Shown: positions 35,803 through 45,778, counted from the stretch's first letter. The stretch: 64,000 nt of DNA from a bacterium (GCA_024226315.1 JAAELT010000473.1:51943-115942), one strand, 5' to 3'. Program-made: numbers and translations. The notes: a model not told the origin generated them from the letters alone.

Positions 35803-37328
35803 TCGAGCAGTACCACGAACGGCAGCTTGCTGTCGGCGATGAACAGTCGCCCACTGCCGTCGACTGCCAGGTCGACCGGGTTACGCAGCTCGACGCCGCC
35901 GCCGAGGGTCGGCCCGATCTTTGCCTGGCGGGTGCCGGAAACATCGTACATTTCGATCGTGCGGTTGCCCCGATCGAGCACGTAGAGATTGCCGAAGGGA
36001 TCCAGGTCGAGCGCCACCGGTCGCTTCCAGCTGCCCTGGAGAACTGTCGACGCCTGTCGCCGGTCCAGGCCCAGGCGCAGTACCTTCTTCGCCTTGGCGT
36101 CGAGCGCGTAGAGGCGGCCGAGCTGATCCTGCGCCACGTCGACGAGGTCCGGCTTGGCGGTGGCCAGCAGCTCCTGACCCTGGCGCGGGCTCTCGAAGCT
36201 CAGCAAGCTGCGCCAGCCCTTGGCGACCACGAACCAGTCGCCGAACGGGCCCCGCTCGGCGGCCAACAAGTCCTTCAGGTACTTTTCCTTGCCTGGAATG
36301 GGTTCGAGGAAACGGGGCGAAGCATGGCCTCCGAAAGGCACCACGATGTTGGTCTCGGTGACCACGAAGGGAAAGCCGGCGCTCCACCCCGCCCGGTTGG
36401 CGTCGTTGACCGTGGCGCGGCCGGCCACTGCGCCGTCGATGTCGATGAGGATCGCCTGCTTGAGGCGCGGGTCGACGATCACCAGCCGCCCGTCCTCGGA
36501 CGCGGCGACAGCGCCGGGTTCTTTGAGTTGCAGGCCCGAGGCCGGATAGCGGGCGGTAGTGAGCCAGGGCGCGAGACCTGAGCGCGCGCGCACCACCCGG
36601 CGATGGATCAGGCTCAGCAGGCGAACGGCACTCGCCCGCTCGTCGGCCGTCGAGGTCCGCGTGCCGGCAGCGGAGCCGTTCTCCGAAGCCAGGCGCTGCA
36701 GCACCTCGGCCGCCGCCAGCCAGTCGCCGCGGCGGCTCAGGGCACGCGCCAGCAGCAGGCGCGCCTCGCCGGTCCAGCGGCCGGGAGGCTCGTCTTCGAT
36801 CGCTGTCAGGAATTCGCCCACGGCGCTCTCGTAGTCGCCCAGCTGCAGGCTCAGCTCGCCCGTCCGGATACGCGCCCGCACCCGGTCGTCGAGATCGGGG
36901 TAGCTCTCGCGGCCGTACAGCAGGGGCACGCGCCGGAAGGTGTCGCGGGCATCCTCGAGGTCGGAGGTGCGGCGCGCCTGCTCGGTCTGGATCTCGGCCT
37001 GCATCACGAAAGCCGCCGCCGATTCCAGCGAGCGGCCATACTCCGAGCGCAGCCGATCGAGAGCCGTCCGGGTCTTGGGCAGATCACCACGGGAACGGTG
37101 GATCTCGGCCACGCGCAGCAGCGCCTTGGGCGCCAGACGATCCTTCGGAAATTGCTGGACCAGGAGCTGGAAGCTCTCGAGAGCGGCCTGCGAGTCTCCC
37201 GAGCGCAAGATGCGACGCGCGTCGGCGAACAGGCGCTCGGCGGCCGGGTCCTGGCCAGCCGTGGGCAGCGGCGCCGAGATCGCCAGCAGCAGGAATGCAA
37301 GGCAGCAGTTGAGAGTGGTTCGAACCAT
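35799..37328 (-). CDS. Exported TPR and NHL beta-propeller protein
   Basis: Signal peptide (1-25), then TPR-like helical repeats (about 28-240) with tandem tetratricopeptide features such as AALESFQLLVQQFP. A six-bladed NHL/SMP-30-like propeller (about 265-509) has repeats of the type PVALDLDPFGNLYVLDRGNRTIEMYD and PVDLAVDGSGRLFIADS. No catalytic motif is visible. It is probably a periplasmic protein-interaction scaffold. It lies between the Ser/Thr kinase (69-base gap) and the PEGA/PDZ gene (ATGA overlap), so the three form an operon on the minus strand. Confidence 0.83.
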   Translation of the reverse strand: MVRTTLNCCLAFLLLAISAPLPTAGQDPAAERLFADARRILRSGDSQAALESFQLLVQQFPKDRLAPKALLRVAEIHRSRGDLPKTRTALDRLRSEYGRSLESAAAFVMQAEIQTEQARRTSDLEDARDTFRRVPLLYGRESYPDLDDRVRARIRTGELSLQLGDYESAVGEFLTAIEDEPPGRWTGEARLLLARALSRRGDWLAAAEVLQRLASENGSAAGTRTSTADERASAVRLLSLIHRRVVRARSGLAPWLTTARYPASGLQLKEPGAVAASEDGRLVIVDPRLKQAILIDIDGAVAGRATVNDANRAGWSAGFPFVVTETNIVVPFGGHASPRFLEPIPGKEKYLKDLLAAERGPFGDWFVVAKGWRSLLSFESPRQGQELLATAKPDLVDVAQDQLGRLYALDAKAKKVLRLGLDRRQASTVLQGSWKRPVALDLDPFGNLYVLDRGNRTIEMYDVSGTRQAKIGPTLGGGVELRNPVDLAVDGSGRLFIADSKLPFVVLLD

Positions 37329-37397
37329 GAATGATCCAGGCCTGGAAGGGGGGCCTCGCGCCGTGGTGGCACCGGGTCAGGCCGTCGGGTCCGGAAG

Positions 37398-39413
37398 TCA
37401 GTTGGCGGTTTCGGAGATCCTCTGCCGTTCGCGCGAGACGGTCACTTTCTTCGACTTGCGGATGTCCAGCGCGGGCCAGTAGAACGAGATCTCGTGCGAG
37501 CCGGCTGCTACCCGGCGGTTGTTGATCGGGGTCGCGTCGACAAACTTACCGTCGATCGAGACCTCGCAGTTGGCTGGAATCGCCGTGATCCGTACCCCGA
37601 ACGCCCGGGGAACCCGCAGGGAGCGGCGTTCGCCGCTGCCCACGTCGATCCTCTTAGTGTGCCTCAAGAAGACCTCGTCTGCAACCAGCACCACCTCGCG
37701 ACGGCCCGGCGCGACCGGCACTTCGCCCTCGGTGAACGGGCCGTAGGGTCTGCCGTCGACGATCACCGATACGGGGTAGGCGGCGGCCACGGTGACGAAG
37801 CCGGGAGGCTCGCTCGAGGCGAGGGGGAAGTCGAGACAGGCGCAATCGCGCTGACTGGCGCTGAGCTGGCCGAGCTCGAAAGTCCAGCCGGCCGATTCGT
37901 AGCCGGCGAGAGTGAGCTGCAGGGCGTGCTTGCGGCCGGGCGCGAGCTCGACCGCCGCCGGAGTCAGGAGTCCGGTGTCCTGGCCGTCGACGCGGATCTC
38001 CGCTCCCTGCGGCACGCTGTTGATGGTCAGCCTGGACGGCGGTTGTGGCTCCGCGCGCTCCCAGCGTACCGGCGGCTCGCCGCCGAGCACGATCTCGCGG
38101 CTGGCGATCGTCTCGCCGCCCGCGACCAGATCGATCGCGAGCGTCTCGCCCTCGGCACCCTCCAGCGGCAGGTCTGCGGGCACGGTGAGGCCCGTATCCT
38201 GCCCCGCGACGTGGATCGCCGCGCCGTCGACCCCGGCCTCGACGCGCAGCGTGTGGGCGATTCCGGCCGGCGCCTCCACGGACTCCTCGGGCGGCAGTGG
38301 GGCCTCGACGACCGGTGTTTCGCCCGTGCGCGCGCGCTTCTGGTAAGTGCTCGCCAGGTAGCCGGCCACCGCCATCGCGACGAGGAACGCGACCGCGCCG
38401 AGCCATTTGAGTGCCGTCATACCGGTCCGCTGCCGTCGCGGGGTGGGAGTCGGCGGGCCTGCCCCGAGATCGTAGTCTCCGGGTTTCGGCGACTCGCTGG
38501 CCGCGGAAGGCTCGTGCTCGAGCTCTGCCGCTGGCGGCCCGGTGGCCACGGCCCGGGTCGGCAGCGGCGTCGTGGGCTCCGACGACAGCACCGAACGCAG
38601 GTCGGCCGCCAGCGCCGAGCAAGTGGGGTACCGATCGTCCGGATTCTTGGCCAGGCCGCGCAGGATGATACGATCCACCGCCGCCGGCACCAGTTCGTTG
38701 AGCTTCTGTGGCCGCGGCGGATCCTCGTGGACGATCTTGTACAGGATCGACGACGGGTGATCGGCCGGGAATGGCTGGTCGCCGGTCAGCATCAAGTAGA
38801 GGATGACGGCGAAAGAGAACTGATCGGACTTGAAGCCGACCTCGTCGCTCTTGACCTGCTCGGGCGACATGAAGGCGGGAGTGCCGAGAACCGTACCGGT
38901 CATGGTGAGGTTCGAGGCGAGGGACTTCACTGATTTCACCAGTCCGAAGTCGGTGATCTTCGGGCGTCCGTCCTTGGTGAGCAAGACGTTGGCCGGCTTG
39001 ATGTCGCGATGCACGATGCCGTGACCATGGGCGTAGTCGAGCCCCGCGGCGATCTGGGTCGCCAGGTCGCACACCACCGCGAAAGATGGTCTCGGCTCCT
39101 CTTTGAGTTTTTCGCTGAGGCTCATGCCCTCGACGTACTCCATGGCGATGAAGTACGAGCCGCCGCCCTGTCCGACGTCGTAGATGGTGACGATGTTGGG
39201 GTGGGAGAGAGTGCCCGCCGATCTGAACTCGAGCTTGAACCGCGCCTCGAGCTCGGTACGCTCATTCACATCGTCGATCTGGTCGACGCGGATCTCCTTG
39301 ATCGCGACTTTTCGCTCGATCAACGGATCGACCGCCAGGTGGACGACGCCCATCCCGCCGCGGCCGAGCACTTTCTGGACTTCGAATCGCCCGAAGCGCT
39401 TGATCTTGCTCAA
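37398..39413 (-). CDS. Ser/Thr protein kinase with PEGA-type C-terminal domains
   Basis: A membrane Hanks-type kinase. The kinase domain (8-270) has the glycine loop GRGGMGVVH, Lys39 in AIKE, HRDIKPANVLL (Asp137), DFG (155-157) and the activation segment TPAFMSPEQ. One membrane helix lies at about 333-356. The extracytoplasmic part (about 380-671) holds several PEGA-like beta modules (for example SVPQGAEIRVDGQDTG, YPVSVIVDGRPYG and IPANCEVSIDGKFV) rather than PASTA repeats. All catalytic residues are present. It is the first gene of an operon whose other products also carry PEGA, NHL and PDZ domains, hinting at an envelope-sensing kinase. Confidence 0.93.
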   Translation of the reverse strand: MSKIKRFGRFEVQKVLGRGGMGVVHLAVDPLIERKVAIKEIRVDQIDDVNERTELEARFKLEFRSAGTLSHPNIVTIYDVGQGGGSYFIAMEYVEGMSLSEKLKEEPRPSFAVVCDLATQIAAGLDYAHGHGIVHRDIKPANVLLTKDGRPKITDFGLVKSVKSLASNLTMTGTVLGTPAFMSPEQVKSDEVGFKSDQFSFAVILYLMLTGDQPFPADHPSSILYKIVHEDPPRPQKLNELVPAAVDRIILRGLAKNPDDRYPTCSALAADLRSVLSSEPTTPLPTRAVATGPPAAELEHEPSAASESPKPGDYDLGAGPPTPTPRRQRTGMTALKWLGAVAFLVAMAVAGYLASTYQKRARTGETPVVEAPLPPEESVEAPAGIAHTLRVEAGVDGAAIHVAGQDTGLTVPADLPLEGAEGETLAIDLVAGGETIASREIVLGGEPPVRWERAEPQPPSRLTINSVPQGAEIRVDGQDTGLLTPAAVELAPGRKHALQLTLAGYESAGWTFELGQLSASQRDCACLDFPLASSEPPGFVTVAAAYPVSVIVDGRPYGPFTEGEVPVAPGRREVVLVADEVFLRHTKRIDVGSGERRSLRVPRAFGVRITAIPANCEVSIDGKFVDATPINNRRVAAGSHEISFYWPALDIRKSKKVTVSRERQRISETAN

Positions 39414-39523
39414 ACGGTAAGGATCCTATCGGCGGATTCAGCGGACGCGGGCTGACGGGCGATGGCACGGGTCGGCTGCCCATTAGCCTTGCCCGGCGCG
39501 GTCGACGGCGAAGGTGAGCGGTC

Positions 39524-39529
39524 ATTGTA
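39524..39529 (-). promoter_or_regulatory. Candidate -10 box for the kinase operon
   Basis: On the minus strand TACAAT preceded by GGC, 110 bases upstream of the kinase ATG. The -35 region is poor. It matches the GCTACAAT-like boxes at 31836 and 45842. Confidence 0.35.
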
Positions 39530-39694
39530 GCCGATTCGAGGCCCCGCGGCAGCGCCTCGGGTGGTTGCGTCGCCGCGGCCGATTTGGTATATCCAGCCAA
39601 ACCGTCAAGACGTAGACTCCTGGTACCGGCTCAGAGGCAGCGGGGGCCACCACCAGGGTCTGGCCGTCGGAGCGTAGGTCCGGGCACTCGGACC

Positions 39695-41149
39695 ATGGGC
39701 CGGCGGCTCGAAGAGGTGTGCTTGAGCTTTCTCTCCCATTTGTCGGTTCGTACCAAAGTCACCGGAGTCATCCTGGTCGCGACGCTGCTGTCCCTCGGCA
39801 CCGGCTTCACGCTGGTCGTGGTCAGCAACCTGCGCCTGTTCGAGCAGGATCTGCTGCGCACGACCGCATTGATCGCCCATGCGACGGGCGACTACAACTC
39901 GATCTACCTCAGTTTCGACGAGCGTGAGGTAGCCGAGGAGTCACTTGCCCAACTGCAGGAGTTCGCCTACATCACCGACGCCCACCTCTACGACAACGAT
40001 GGCCAGCTGTTCGCTTCTTTCAGGCGCAACGACAGCTACCAGCCGCCGCCTCAGGTGTCGGATTCGTTGTCCGAGATCCGCGACGGCTACGTGCACTTCT
40101 CCGCTCCGGTGACCTTCGAGGAAGAGCGCTACGGCACGATCTACGTGCGCGGTACCGCGGAGGCCCTCGCCGAGCGTCAGCGCCAACACCTGTTGATCAT
40201 GGTCGCGCTGATGGCGGCGCTGGTGGTGGTGGCGGTGATCCTGGCCTACTCGCTCCAGGGCTTCGTCTCGAAGCCGATCCTGCATCTGGCAGAGCAGGCA
40301 CAGAGAATCTCTACCGATCACGATTATTCGATCCGGGTGGAGAAGCCGAGCAACGACGAGATCGGCATGCTCTATGATGGGTTCAACGACATGTTGGCCC
40401 AGGTCCAGCTGCGGCAAGAGGAGCTGGAGCGTTCGAACCAGGACCTCGATCAGTTCGCCTACGTGGCGTCGCACGATCTCAAGGCGCCGCTGCGGGCGAT
40501 CGCCACCCTCGCGGGTTGGATCGAAGAGGATCTGGCGGAGCGGTTGGAAGGAGAGGCGAAAGAGCAAATGGGTCTGCTGCGCAGCCGCGTCGCGCGGATG
40601 GACGCCCTGATCGAGGGCGTGCTGCAATACTCGCGCGCAGGACGTACCGAGACCGACTCGGGAGTGGTCGACGTCGGCGAATTGCTCGGGCAGGTGATCG
40701 AGCTGCAGTCGCCGCCAGCGGGATTCGAGGTCGTGGTGTCGCCCGGTATGCCTACCTTTTCCACCAACCCTCTGCGACTCGGGCAGGTATTCGCCAACCT
40801 GATCAACAACGCCATCAAGTATCATGATCGTTCCGAAGGTCGGGTCGAAATTCGTGCCGAGCGGCGTGACCGCTTCTACGAATTCACCGTCGAGGACGAC
40901 GGGCCGGGAATCGCGGCCCAGCATCACGAGCGGATTTTCAAAATGTTCCAGACGCTACAGCCGCGAGACGAGGTCGAGAGCACCGGTCTGGGCCTGGCCC
41001 TGGTCAAGAAGCTGGTCGAAGAGGAAGGAGGAAAGATTCACCTGGAGTCGGAAGTCGGGGCAGGGGCCACGTTTCGTTTCACCTGGCCGATCACGAGGGC
41101 GGGTGGGGCGGCGCCGGGTCAAGCCGTGAGATCGCCAGATCCAAGGTGA
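39695..41149 (+). CDS. Sensor histidine kinase (HAMP, HisKA, HATPase)
   Basis: A membrane sensor kinase. Two membrane helices (about 22-44 and 165-187) flank an extracytoplasmic sensor of about 120 residues. A HAMP domain (about 190-245), a coiled coil, the HisKA phosphoacceptor box VASHDLKAPLRAI, and an HATPase domain with NLINNAIKYH, EDDGPGI and STGLGLALVKKL follow. This H-box class is typical of phytochrome- and cyanobacteria-like kinases working with Rcp1-type single-domain regulators, exactly the next gene. The ATG 39695 is chosen; a TTG at 39722 with GAAGAGG upstream is an alternative. Its stop overlaps the regulator's GTG by four bases. Confidence 0.93.
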   Translation: MGRRLEEVCLSFLSHLSVRTKVTGVILVATLLSLGTGFTLVVVSNLRLFEQDLLRTTALIAHATGDYNSIYLSFDEREVAEESLAQLQEFAYITDAHLYDNDGQLFASFRRNDSYQPPPQVSDSLSEIRDGYVHFSAPVTFEEERYGTIYVRGTAEALAERQRQHLLIMVALMAALVVVAVILAYSLQGFVSKPILHLAEQAQRISTDHDYSIRVEKPSNDEIGMLYDGFNDMLAQVQLRQEELERSNQDLDQFAYVASHDLKAPLRAIATLAGWIEEDLAERLEGEAKEQMGLLRSRVARMDALIEGVLQYSRAGRTETDSGVVDVGELLGQVIELQSPPAGFEVVVSPGMPTFSTNPLRLGQVFANLINNAIKYHDRSEGRVEIRAERRDRFYEFTVEDDGPGIAAQHHERIFKMFQTLQPRDEVESTGLGLALVKKLVEEEGGKIHLESEVGAGATFRFTWPITRAGGAAPGQAVRSPDPR

Positions 41150-41598
41150 TCGAATTCCCGATTCCGGGTAGTCGAACGACCGTGATGAGAACCAAGAAGC
41201 CGATTCTGCTGGTCGAAGACGACGAGGTCGACGTGCTCACCGTGCGGCGGGCCCTGAAGGAGCTGGAGATCAGCAATCAGCTCGCGGTGGCCGCCAACGG
41301 CGAGGAGGCGCTGTCCGTACTGAACCAGAACGGTGCGACGCGGCCGGCGCTGATCCTTCTGGACCTCAACATGCCGCGCATGAGCGGCCTGGAGTTTCTG
41401 CGGCAGGCGCGTGAGGACGGGTGCGCGCGAGGTATACCGATCGTCGTGCTGACCACCTCGCGGCAGGACCAGGACATCGTTCAGGGCTTCGATTACAACG
41501 TTGCCGGCTACATGGTCAAGCCGGTCGACTATCGCCAGTTCCTGGAGGTCATGAAGGCGATCGACCAGTATTGGACCCTGAGTGAGCTGCCTGCCTGA
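41146..41598 (+). CDS. Single-domain response regulator (Rcp1-like)
   Basis: A stand-alone receiver. The acidic pair is in LLVEDDEVD, the phosphoacceptor Asp in LILLDLNMPRMSG, Thr in VVLTTS and Lys in YMVKPVD, all canonical. At 150 residues (or 137 from the ATG at 41185) it has no output domain, so it likely acts as a phosphorelay shuttle or by protein binding. The GTG at 41146 overlaps the histidine kinase stop (GTGA). A second regulator carrying GGDEF/EAL begins 12 bases downstream, so the HK-RR-c-di-GMP trio is probably one phosphorelay. Confidence 0.93.
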   Translation: MIEFPIPGSRTTVMRTKKPILLVEDDEVDVLTVRRALKELEISNQLAVAANGEEALSVLNQNGATRPALILLDLNMPRMSGLEFLRQAREDGCARGIPIVVLTTSRQDQDIVQGFDYNVAGYMVKPVDYRQFLEVMKAIDQYWTLSELPA

Positions 41599-41610
41599 GG
41601 CGAATCTGGC

Positions 41611-43794
41611 GTGAGGTCGGGGGTTCACGAGGCGGCTGCCGTGTCGGCAGGCGACGCGGACGTCGAGGATCAGCCGCGCGACGGCATGCTACGGCTGCTG
41701 CTGGTCGAGGATGACACAGTCGACCGCATGGCCTTCGAGCGCTTCGTCAAGCGCCGGGGGCTGGACTACGACGTGACGGTCGCCCGCTCGGCCGACGAGG
41801 CGCGAGAGCTGCTCGATCGCGAGAGCTTCGACATCGTCCTCACCGATTACCACCTCGGCGACGGCACCGGCGTCGAGGTGCTGGAGCTCGAGCCGGGTAT
41901 CCCGGTGATCGTCATCACCGGCGCGGGGGACGAGGAGACCGCCGTGGCGGCGATGCGGGCGGGGGCCTACGACTATCTGATCAAGGACGCCGAGCGGCGG
42001 TACTTGAAGATGATGACGGTGACCATCGACAACGCGCTGCGCCGTCACGCCTCGGAGGTGGAGCTCAAGGTCAGCCAGGAACGCTACGCGCTGGCCGCCG
42101 CCGGCTCCAACGACGGCCTTTGGGACTGGGACCTGAACAGCGGCCGGATCTACCTGTCGCCGCGCTGGAAATCGATCCTGGGGTACTCCGAGGGTGACCT
42201 GGGCAGCGAGCCCGAAAGTTGGTTCGACCTGGTACACCCCGAGGACCGCGAGGGGCTCAGGACCCACATCGACGCCCATCTCGCCGGCCGCACGCCGCAT
42301 TTCGAGCACGAGCACCGGATCCTGACCAACGAGGGAGAGTATGTCTGGGTCCTGTCACGCGGGCTGGCGGTGCGCGACGAGGACGGCAAGGCCTACCGCG
42401 CGGCCGGTTCGCAGCGCGACGTCACCGACCGCAAGCAGGCCGAGGAGCAGCTGACCCACGCGGCGCTGCACGACTCGCTCACCGGATTGCCGAATCGCGC
42501 TCTGTTCATGGATCGCCTGGGCAGCGCGGTCAACCGTCTGAAGCGCCGGCCCGAGTACAACTTCGGCGTCGTATTTCTCGACCTCGACCGCTTCAAGGTG
42601 ATCAACGACAGCCTCGGCCACCTGGCGGGCGACAAAGTTCTGCGGTCGATTGCCCGCCGTCTCGAATCGTGCCTCCGTCTGGGCGACACCGTCGCCCGTT
42701 TCGGTGGCGACGAGTTTGCCATTCTGCTCGAAGAGCTGACCGACGGCGGCGAGGTCGACAAGGTGGCGGAGCGGATCGACCAGGAGCTGGAGAAGCCCTT
42801 CAACGTTCACGGCCACGAGTTCTTCACCGGCGCCAGCCTGGGGATCGCGTTGAGCTCGACCGGCTACGAGCGGCCCGAGGACGTACTGCGCGACGCCGAC
42901 ACCGCCATGTACCGCGCCAAGTCGCAGACGCGCCGCGTCCGACGGGTGGTCTTCGACCCGGACATGCACGCGCACGCCATGGCCCGGTTGCACCTGGAGA
43001 ACGATCTGCGGCGAGCGGTCGACCGCCAGGAATTCATGGTCTACTTCCAGCCCCTGGTGTCTCTCAGTGACGGGCGTCTGGAGGGATTCGAGGCGCTGGT
43101 GCGCTGGCGCCATCCCGAGAAGGGAGTGCTGGGGCCGACCGAGTTTCTGCCCACGGCACTCGAGACCGGAGTGTCGTCACGCATCGGCTGGTGGGTGCTG
43201 GCCGAGGCGAGCCGTCGGATGAAGGCCTGGCAGCAGCGGTTCCAGTGGGCGTCGGAGCTTGCGGTTTCGGTCAACCTCGACGCCAAACAGCTGTCGTCGG
43301 CCGAGCTGGTGGATCGGGTCGAGAGCGAGCTCGCCGCCACCGATCTCGACCCGCGCTGTCTGCAGCTCGAGATCACCGAGGCAATGATCATCGAGAACCC
43401 CGACCTCACGCGCTCGATCCTCGGGCGATTGCGCGAGCACGGCATCCGGCTCCACATCGACGATTTCGGCACCGGCTACTCCTCGCTCTCGCAACTGCAC
43501 CGCTACCCGGTCGACCGGCTCAAGATCGACCGTTCCTTCGTCAGCCGGATGAGCGCCGAGGACGAGGACCTCGAGATCGTGCGCACCATCGTCTCCCTGG
43601 CCCACGGTCTGCGCCTGTCGGTGATGGCGGAAGGTGTCGAGACGCGGGAGCAGTTGACTCAGCTCAAGGCCCTGGGCTGCGCCTACGCCCAGGGGTTCCT
43701 GTTCGCCCGGCCGTTGTCTCCGGGAGCCGTGGAGGACCTGCTCGAAGCAGGGCCGACGCCGTTCGGCGACATGACGAGAGCCGACGACGGCTAG
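41611..43794 (+). CDS. Response regulator REC-PAS-GGDEF-EAL
   Basis: A bifunctional-type c-di-GMP enzyme under phosphorelay control. The receiver (26-140) has D34/D35, phosphoacceptor Asp79 and Lys125. A PAS/PAC domain (about 155-280) comes next. The GGDEF domain (285-450) has canonical GGDEF (365-369) and an RxxD site five residues upstream. The EAL domain (about 460-710) has E494-A-L, the DDFGTG metal motif and KIDRSF. Both enzymatic halves look intact. The start is GTG, 12 bases after the single-domain regulator. The phosphorelay may switch between cyclase and phosphodiesterase states. Confidence 0.93.
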   Translation: MRSGVHEAAAVSAGDADVEDQPRDGMLRLLLVEDDTVDRMAFERFVKRRGLDYDVTVARSADEARELLDRESFDIVLTDYHLGDGTGVEVLELEPGIPVIVITGAGDEETAVAAMRAGAYDYLIKDAERRYLKMMTVTIDNALRRHASEVELKVSQERYALAAAGSNDGLWDWDLNSGRIYLSPRWKSILGYSEGDLGSEPESWFDLVHPEDREGLRTHIDAHLAGRTPHFEHEHRILTNEGEYVWVLSRGLAVRDEDGKAYRAAGSQRDVTDRKQAEEQLTHAALHDSLTGLPNRALFMDRLGSAVNRLKRRPEYNFGVVFLDLDRFKVINDSLGHLAGDKVLRSIARRLESCLRLGDTVARFGGDEFAILLEELTDGGEVDKVAERIDQELEKPFNVHGHEFFTGASLGIALSSTGYERPEDVLRDADTAMYRAKSQTRRVRRVVFDPDMHAHAMARLHLENDLRRAVDRQEFMVYFQPLVSLSDGRLEGFEALVRWRHPEKGVLGPTEFLPTALETGVSSRIGWWVLAEASRRMKAWQQRFQWASELAVSVNLDAKQLSSAELVDRVESELAATDLDPRCLQLEITEAMIIENPDLTRSILGRLREHGIRLHIDDFGTGYSSLSQLHRYPVDRLKIDRSFVSRMSAEDEDLEIVRTIVSLAHGLRLSVMAEGVETREQLTQLKALGCAYAQGFLFARPLSPGAVEDLLEAGPTPFGDMTRADDG

Positions 43795-43804
43795 AGAGCC
43801 CGTC

Positions 43805-45778
43805 GTGGATCGCAACAGGCTCCTGGCGGTCATCCTGTTCGCTCTCGCGGTCTGGCCATGGCACCCGGCCGCCGCAGGTGTGAACGTCTGGACGGGAGGC
43901 GGACCGTCCGGCGGTGACGTGCGGGTGCTCCTGAGCGATCCGGAATCGCCGGAGGTGGTCTACGCCGGTACCAACGGCGGCGGCGTGTTCAAGAGCACCG
44001 ACCGGGGCGGCACCTGGGCTCCGGCCGGGACAGGCCTGGCCGACGGTGTCGTCCTCGCGCTGGCATTGGCGCCGGACGACTCCGCGGTACTCTACGCCGG
44101 TACCCAGAGCGGCGAGGTATTCCGCAGTGACGACGCGGCGAGCGGCTGGACGCGCGCCGCCGTTGGCCTCGGCGGTCTAGCCGTGCAGGCCCTGGCGGTC
44201 GATCCGACGAACGCGGCACGCGTCTATGCCGGCACCGGCGGCGGCGGCGTCTACCGGAGCGTAGACGCCGGTGCCACCTGGGCGATTGCCTCGGGTGGCC
44301 TGAACGGCTTGTTCGTGCTGTCGCTGACGATCGATCCCGCGGTACCCTCGACTCTGTATGCCGGCACTTCGACCGGAGGGGTCGACAAGTCGACCGACGG
44401 TGGCGCCAGCTGGCAGTCGGCGTCCGCCGGCCTGCCCAGCTCGTTCGTGCGTGTGGTGGCGGTCGATCCCAGACTCCCGGGCACCGTCTTCGCGGGCACC
44501 TCGAGCTCCGGGTTGTACCGCAGCCTGAACGGCGGCCTCAACTGGTCGCGGCTCGACAACGGCCTCGACGCCACCGACATCCGGGCGGTGGCGCTCGACC
44601 TGGAGAGCGCCGGAGGAGTCTTCGTGGGCACCCGGGAGGGGGTATTCGAGAGCGCCAGCCTCGGCAGCTCCTGGCAGTCCGCGGCCTCGGGCGCGGACGA
44701 TGAGCTGGTGCGCTCGGTGAGCGCCTCGGGGAGCTCGGCGCTGCTCGCCGCCACCGCCGGCAGCGGCGTGCTGTCGCGCCAGGCCGGCTCCTGGCAGAGC
44801 GTCAACCAGGGGCTGGTGGCCAGCTTTGTGCTGGCGCTGGCGTTCGACCCCAGCCCGGTACCGCGCCTCTATGCCGGCACCAACGGTGGGGGAGTGGCGC
44901 AGCGCCCGGAGGGCGGCTCGTGGCAGACACTCGACGGGGGGTTGACCAACCGCTTCGTCGCCACCGTTGCCACGGCGCCGGATCCGGGACCGATCGTCTA
45001 CGCCGGCACCAGCGGCGGCGGCACCTTCCTGAGCCCCGGTCCGGGCTCCGACTGGCTGTCGATCGACAACGGGTTGACCGCCGACTTCGTGCGCGCCCTC
45101 ATCGTCGATCCGCAGGATCTCTCGGCCCTCTACGCCGGCACCAACGACGGTGTCTTCAAGACTGTCGACGGTGCTCTCAACTGGTTCCAGGCCGGGCTCG
45201 ACGGCCGCGACGTCCGGTCTCTGGCGATCGCTCCCGACAGCTCGGTGATCTACGCCGGGACGTTCGACGAGGGAGTATTCCGAAGCACCGACGGCGGCCA
45301 GATCTGGGCCGGCGTCAGCGCCGGCCTCTCGAGCCTCGCGGTGCGAGCCCTGGCGATCAACCCGTCGGCACCGTCTGTGGTTTTCGCAGGCACCGACACG
45401 GGCGTCTACGCCAGGTACGGCGGTGGCCCATGGATCCTGGCCGATGACGTGGCCGGCAGCCGGGTGAGCGCGCTGGCGGTCGAGGCCGGCGCGCCGAACG
45501 TGATCTACGCCGCCACCCTGGGCGCGGGCGTCTGGATCAGCGTCGACGGCGGCGACCGATGGGTGGCGCACAATCAGGGCCTGACCGGTTCGCTGGAGGT
45601 CTACTCCCTGGCGATCGATCCGCGCGAGCCGGCGCCCGGAAGACTCCGCACCGTCCATGCCGGCACCTTCGGCGCCGGCGTGTTCTCGATCACCCTGGAA
45701 CCCGACGTTTTTGCCGACGGCCTGGAGTCCGGCGACGCCGCCGCGTGGTCTGCTTCGGCGGGTCCGGATGGTCGGTGA
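43805..45778 (+). CDS. Secreted Asp-box beta-propeller protein with FADG(L/F)ESGD tail
   Basis: A signal peptide (1-24), then about twelve repeats with the Asp-box pattern S-T-D-x-G-x-x-W (for example VFKSTDRGGTW, VYRSVDAGATW and VFRSTDGGQIW), each preceded by VYAGT. This is the sortilin/BNR-type propeller. The protein ends in VFADGLESGDAAAW plus nine residues (about 635-657), a tail also seen in the secreted protein at 57261-57947. Function unknown; exported, possibly anchored or processed at the tail. The start is GTG, ten bases after the c-di-GMP regulator. Confidence 0.85.
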   Translation: MDRNRLLAVILFALAVWPWHPAAAGVNVWTGGGPSGGDVRVLLSDPESPEVVYAGTNGGGVFKSTDRGGTWAPAGTGLADGVVLALALAPDDSAVLYAGTQSGEVFRSDDAASGWTRAAVGLGGLAVQALAVDPTNAARVYAGTGGGGVYRSVDAGATWAIASGGLNGLFVLSLTIDPAVPSTLYAGTSTGGVDKSTDGGASWQSASAGLPSSFVRVVAVDPRLPGTVFAGTSSSGLYRSLNGGLNWSRLDNGLDATDIRAVALDLESAGGVFVGTREGVFESASLGSSWQSAASGADDELVRSVSASGSSALLAATAGSGVLSRQAGSWQSVNQGLVASFVLALAFDPSPVPRLYAGTNGGGVAQRPEGGSWQTLDGGLTNRFVATVATAPDPGPIVYAGTSGGGTFLSPGPGSDWLSIDNGLTADFVRALIVDPQDLSALYAGTNDGVFKTVDGALNWFQAGLDGRDVRSLAIAPDSSVIYAGTFDEGVFRSTDGGQIWAGVSAGLSSLAVRALAINPSAPSVVFAGTDTGVYARYGGGPWILADDVAGSRVSALAVEAGAPNVIYAATLGAGVWISVDGGDRWVAHNQGLTGSLEVYSLAIDPREPAPGRLRTVHAGTFGAGVFSITLEPDVFADGLESGDAAAWSASAGPDGR

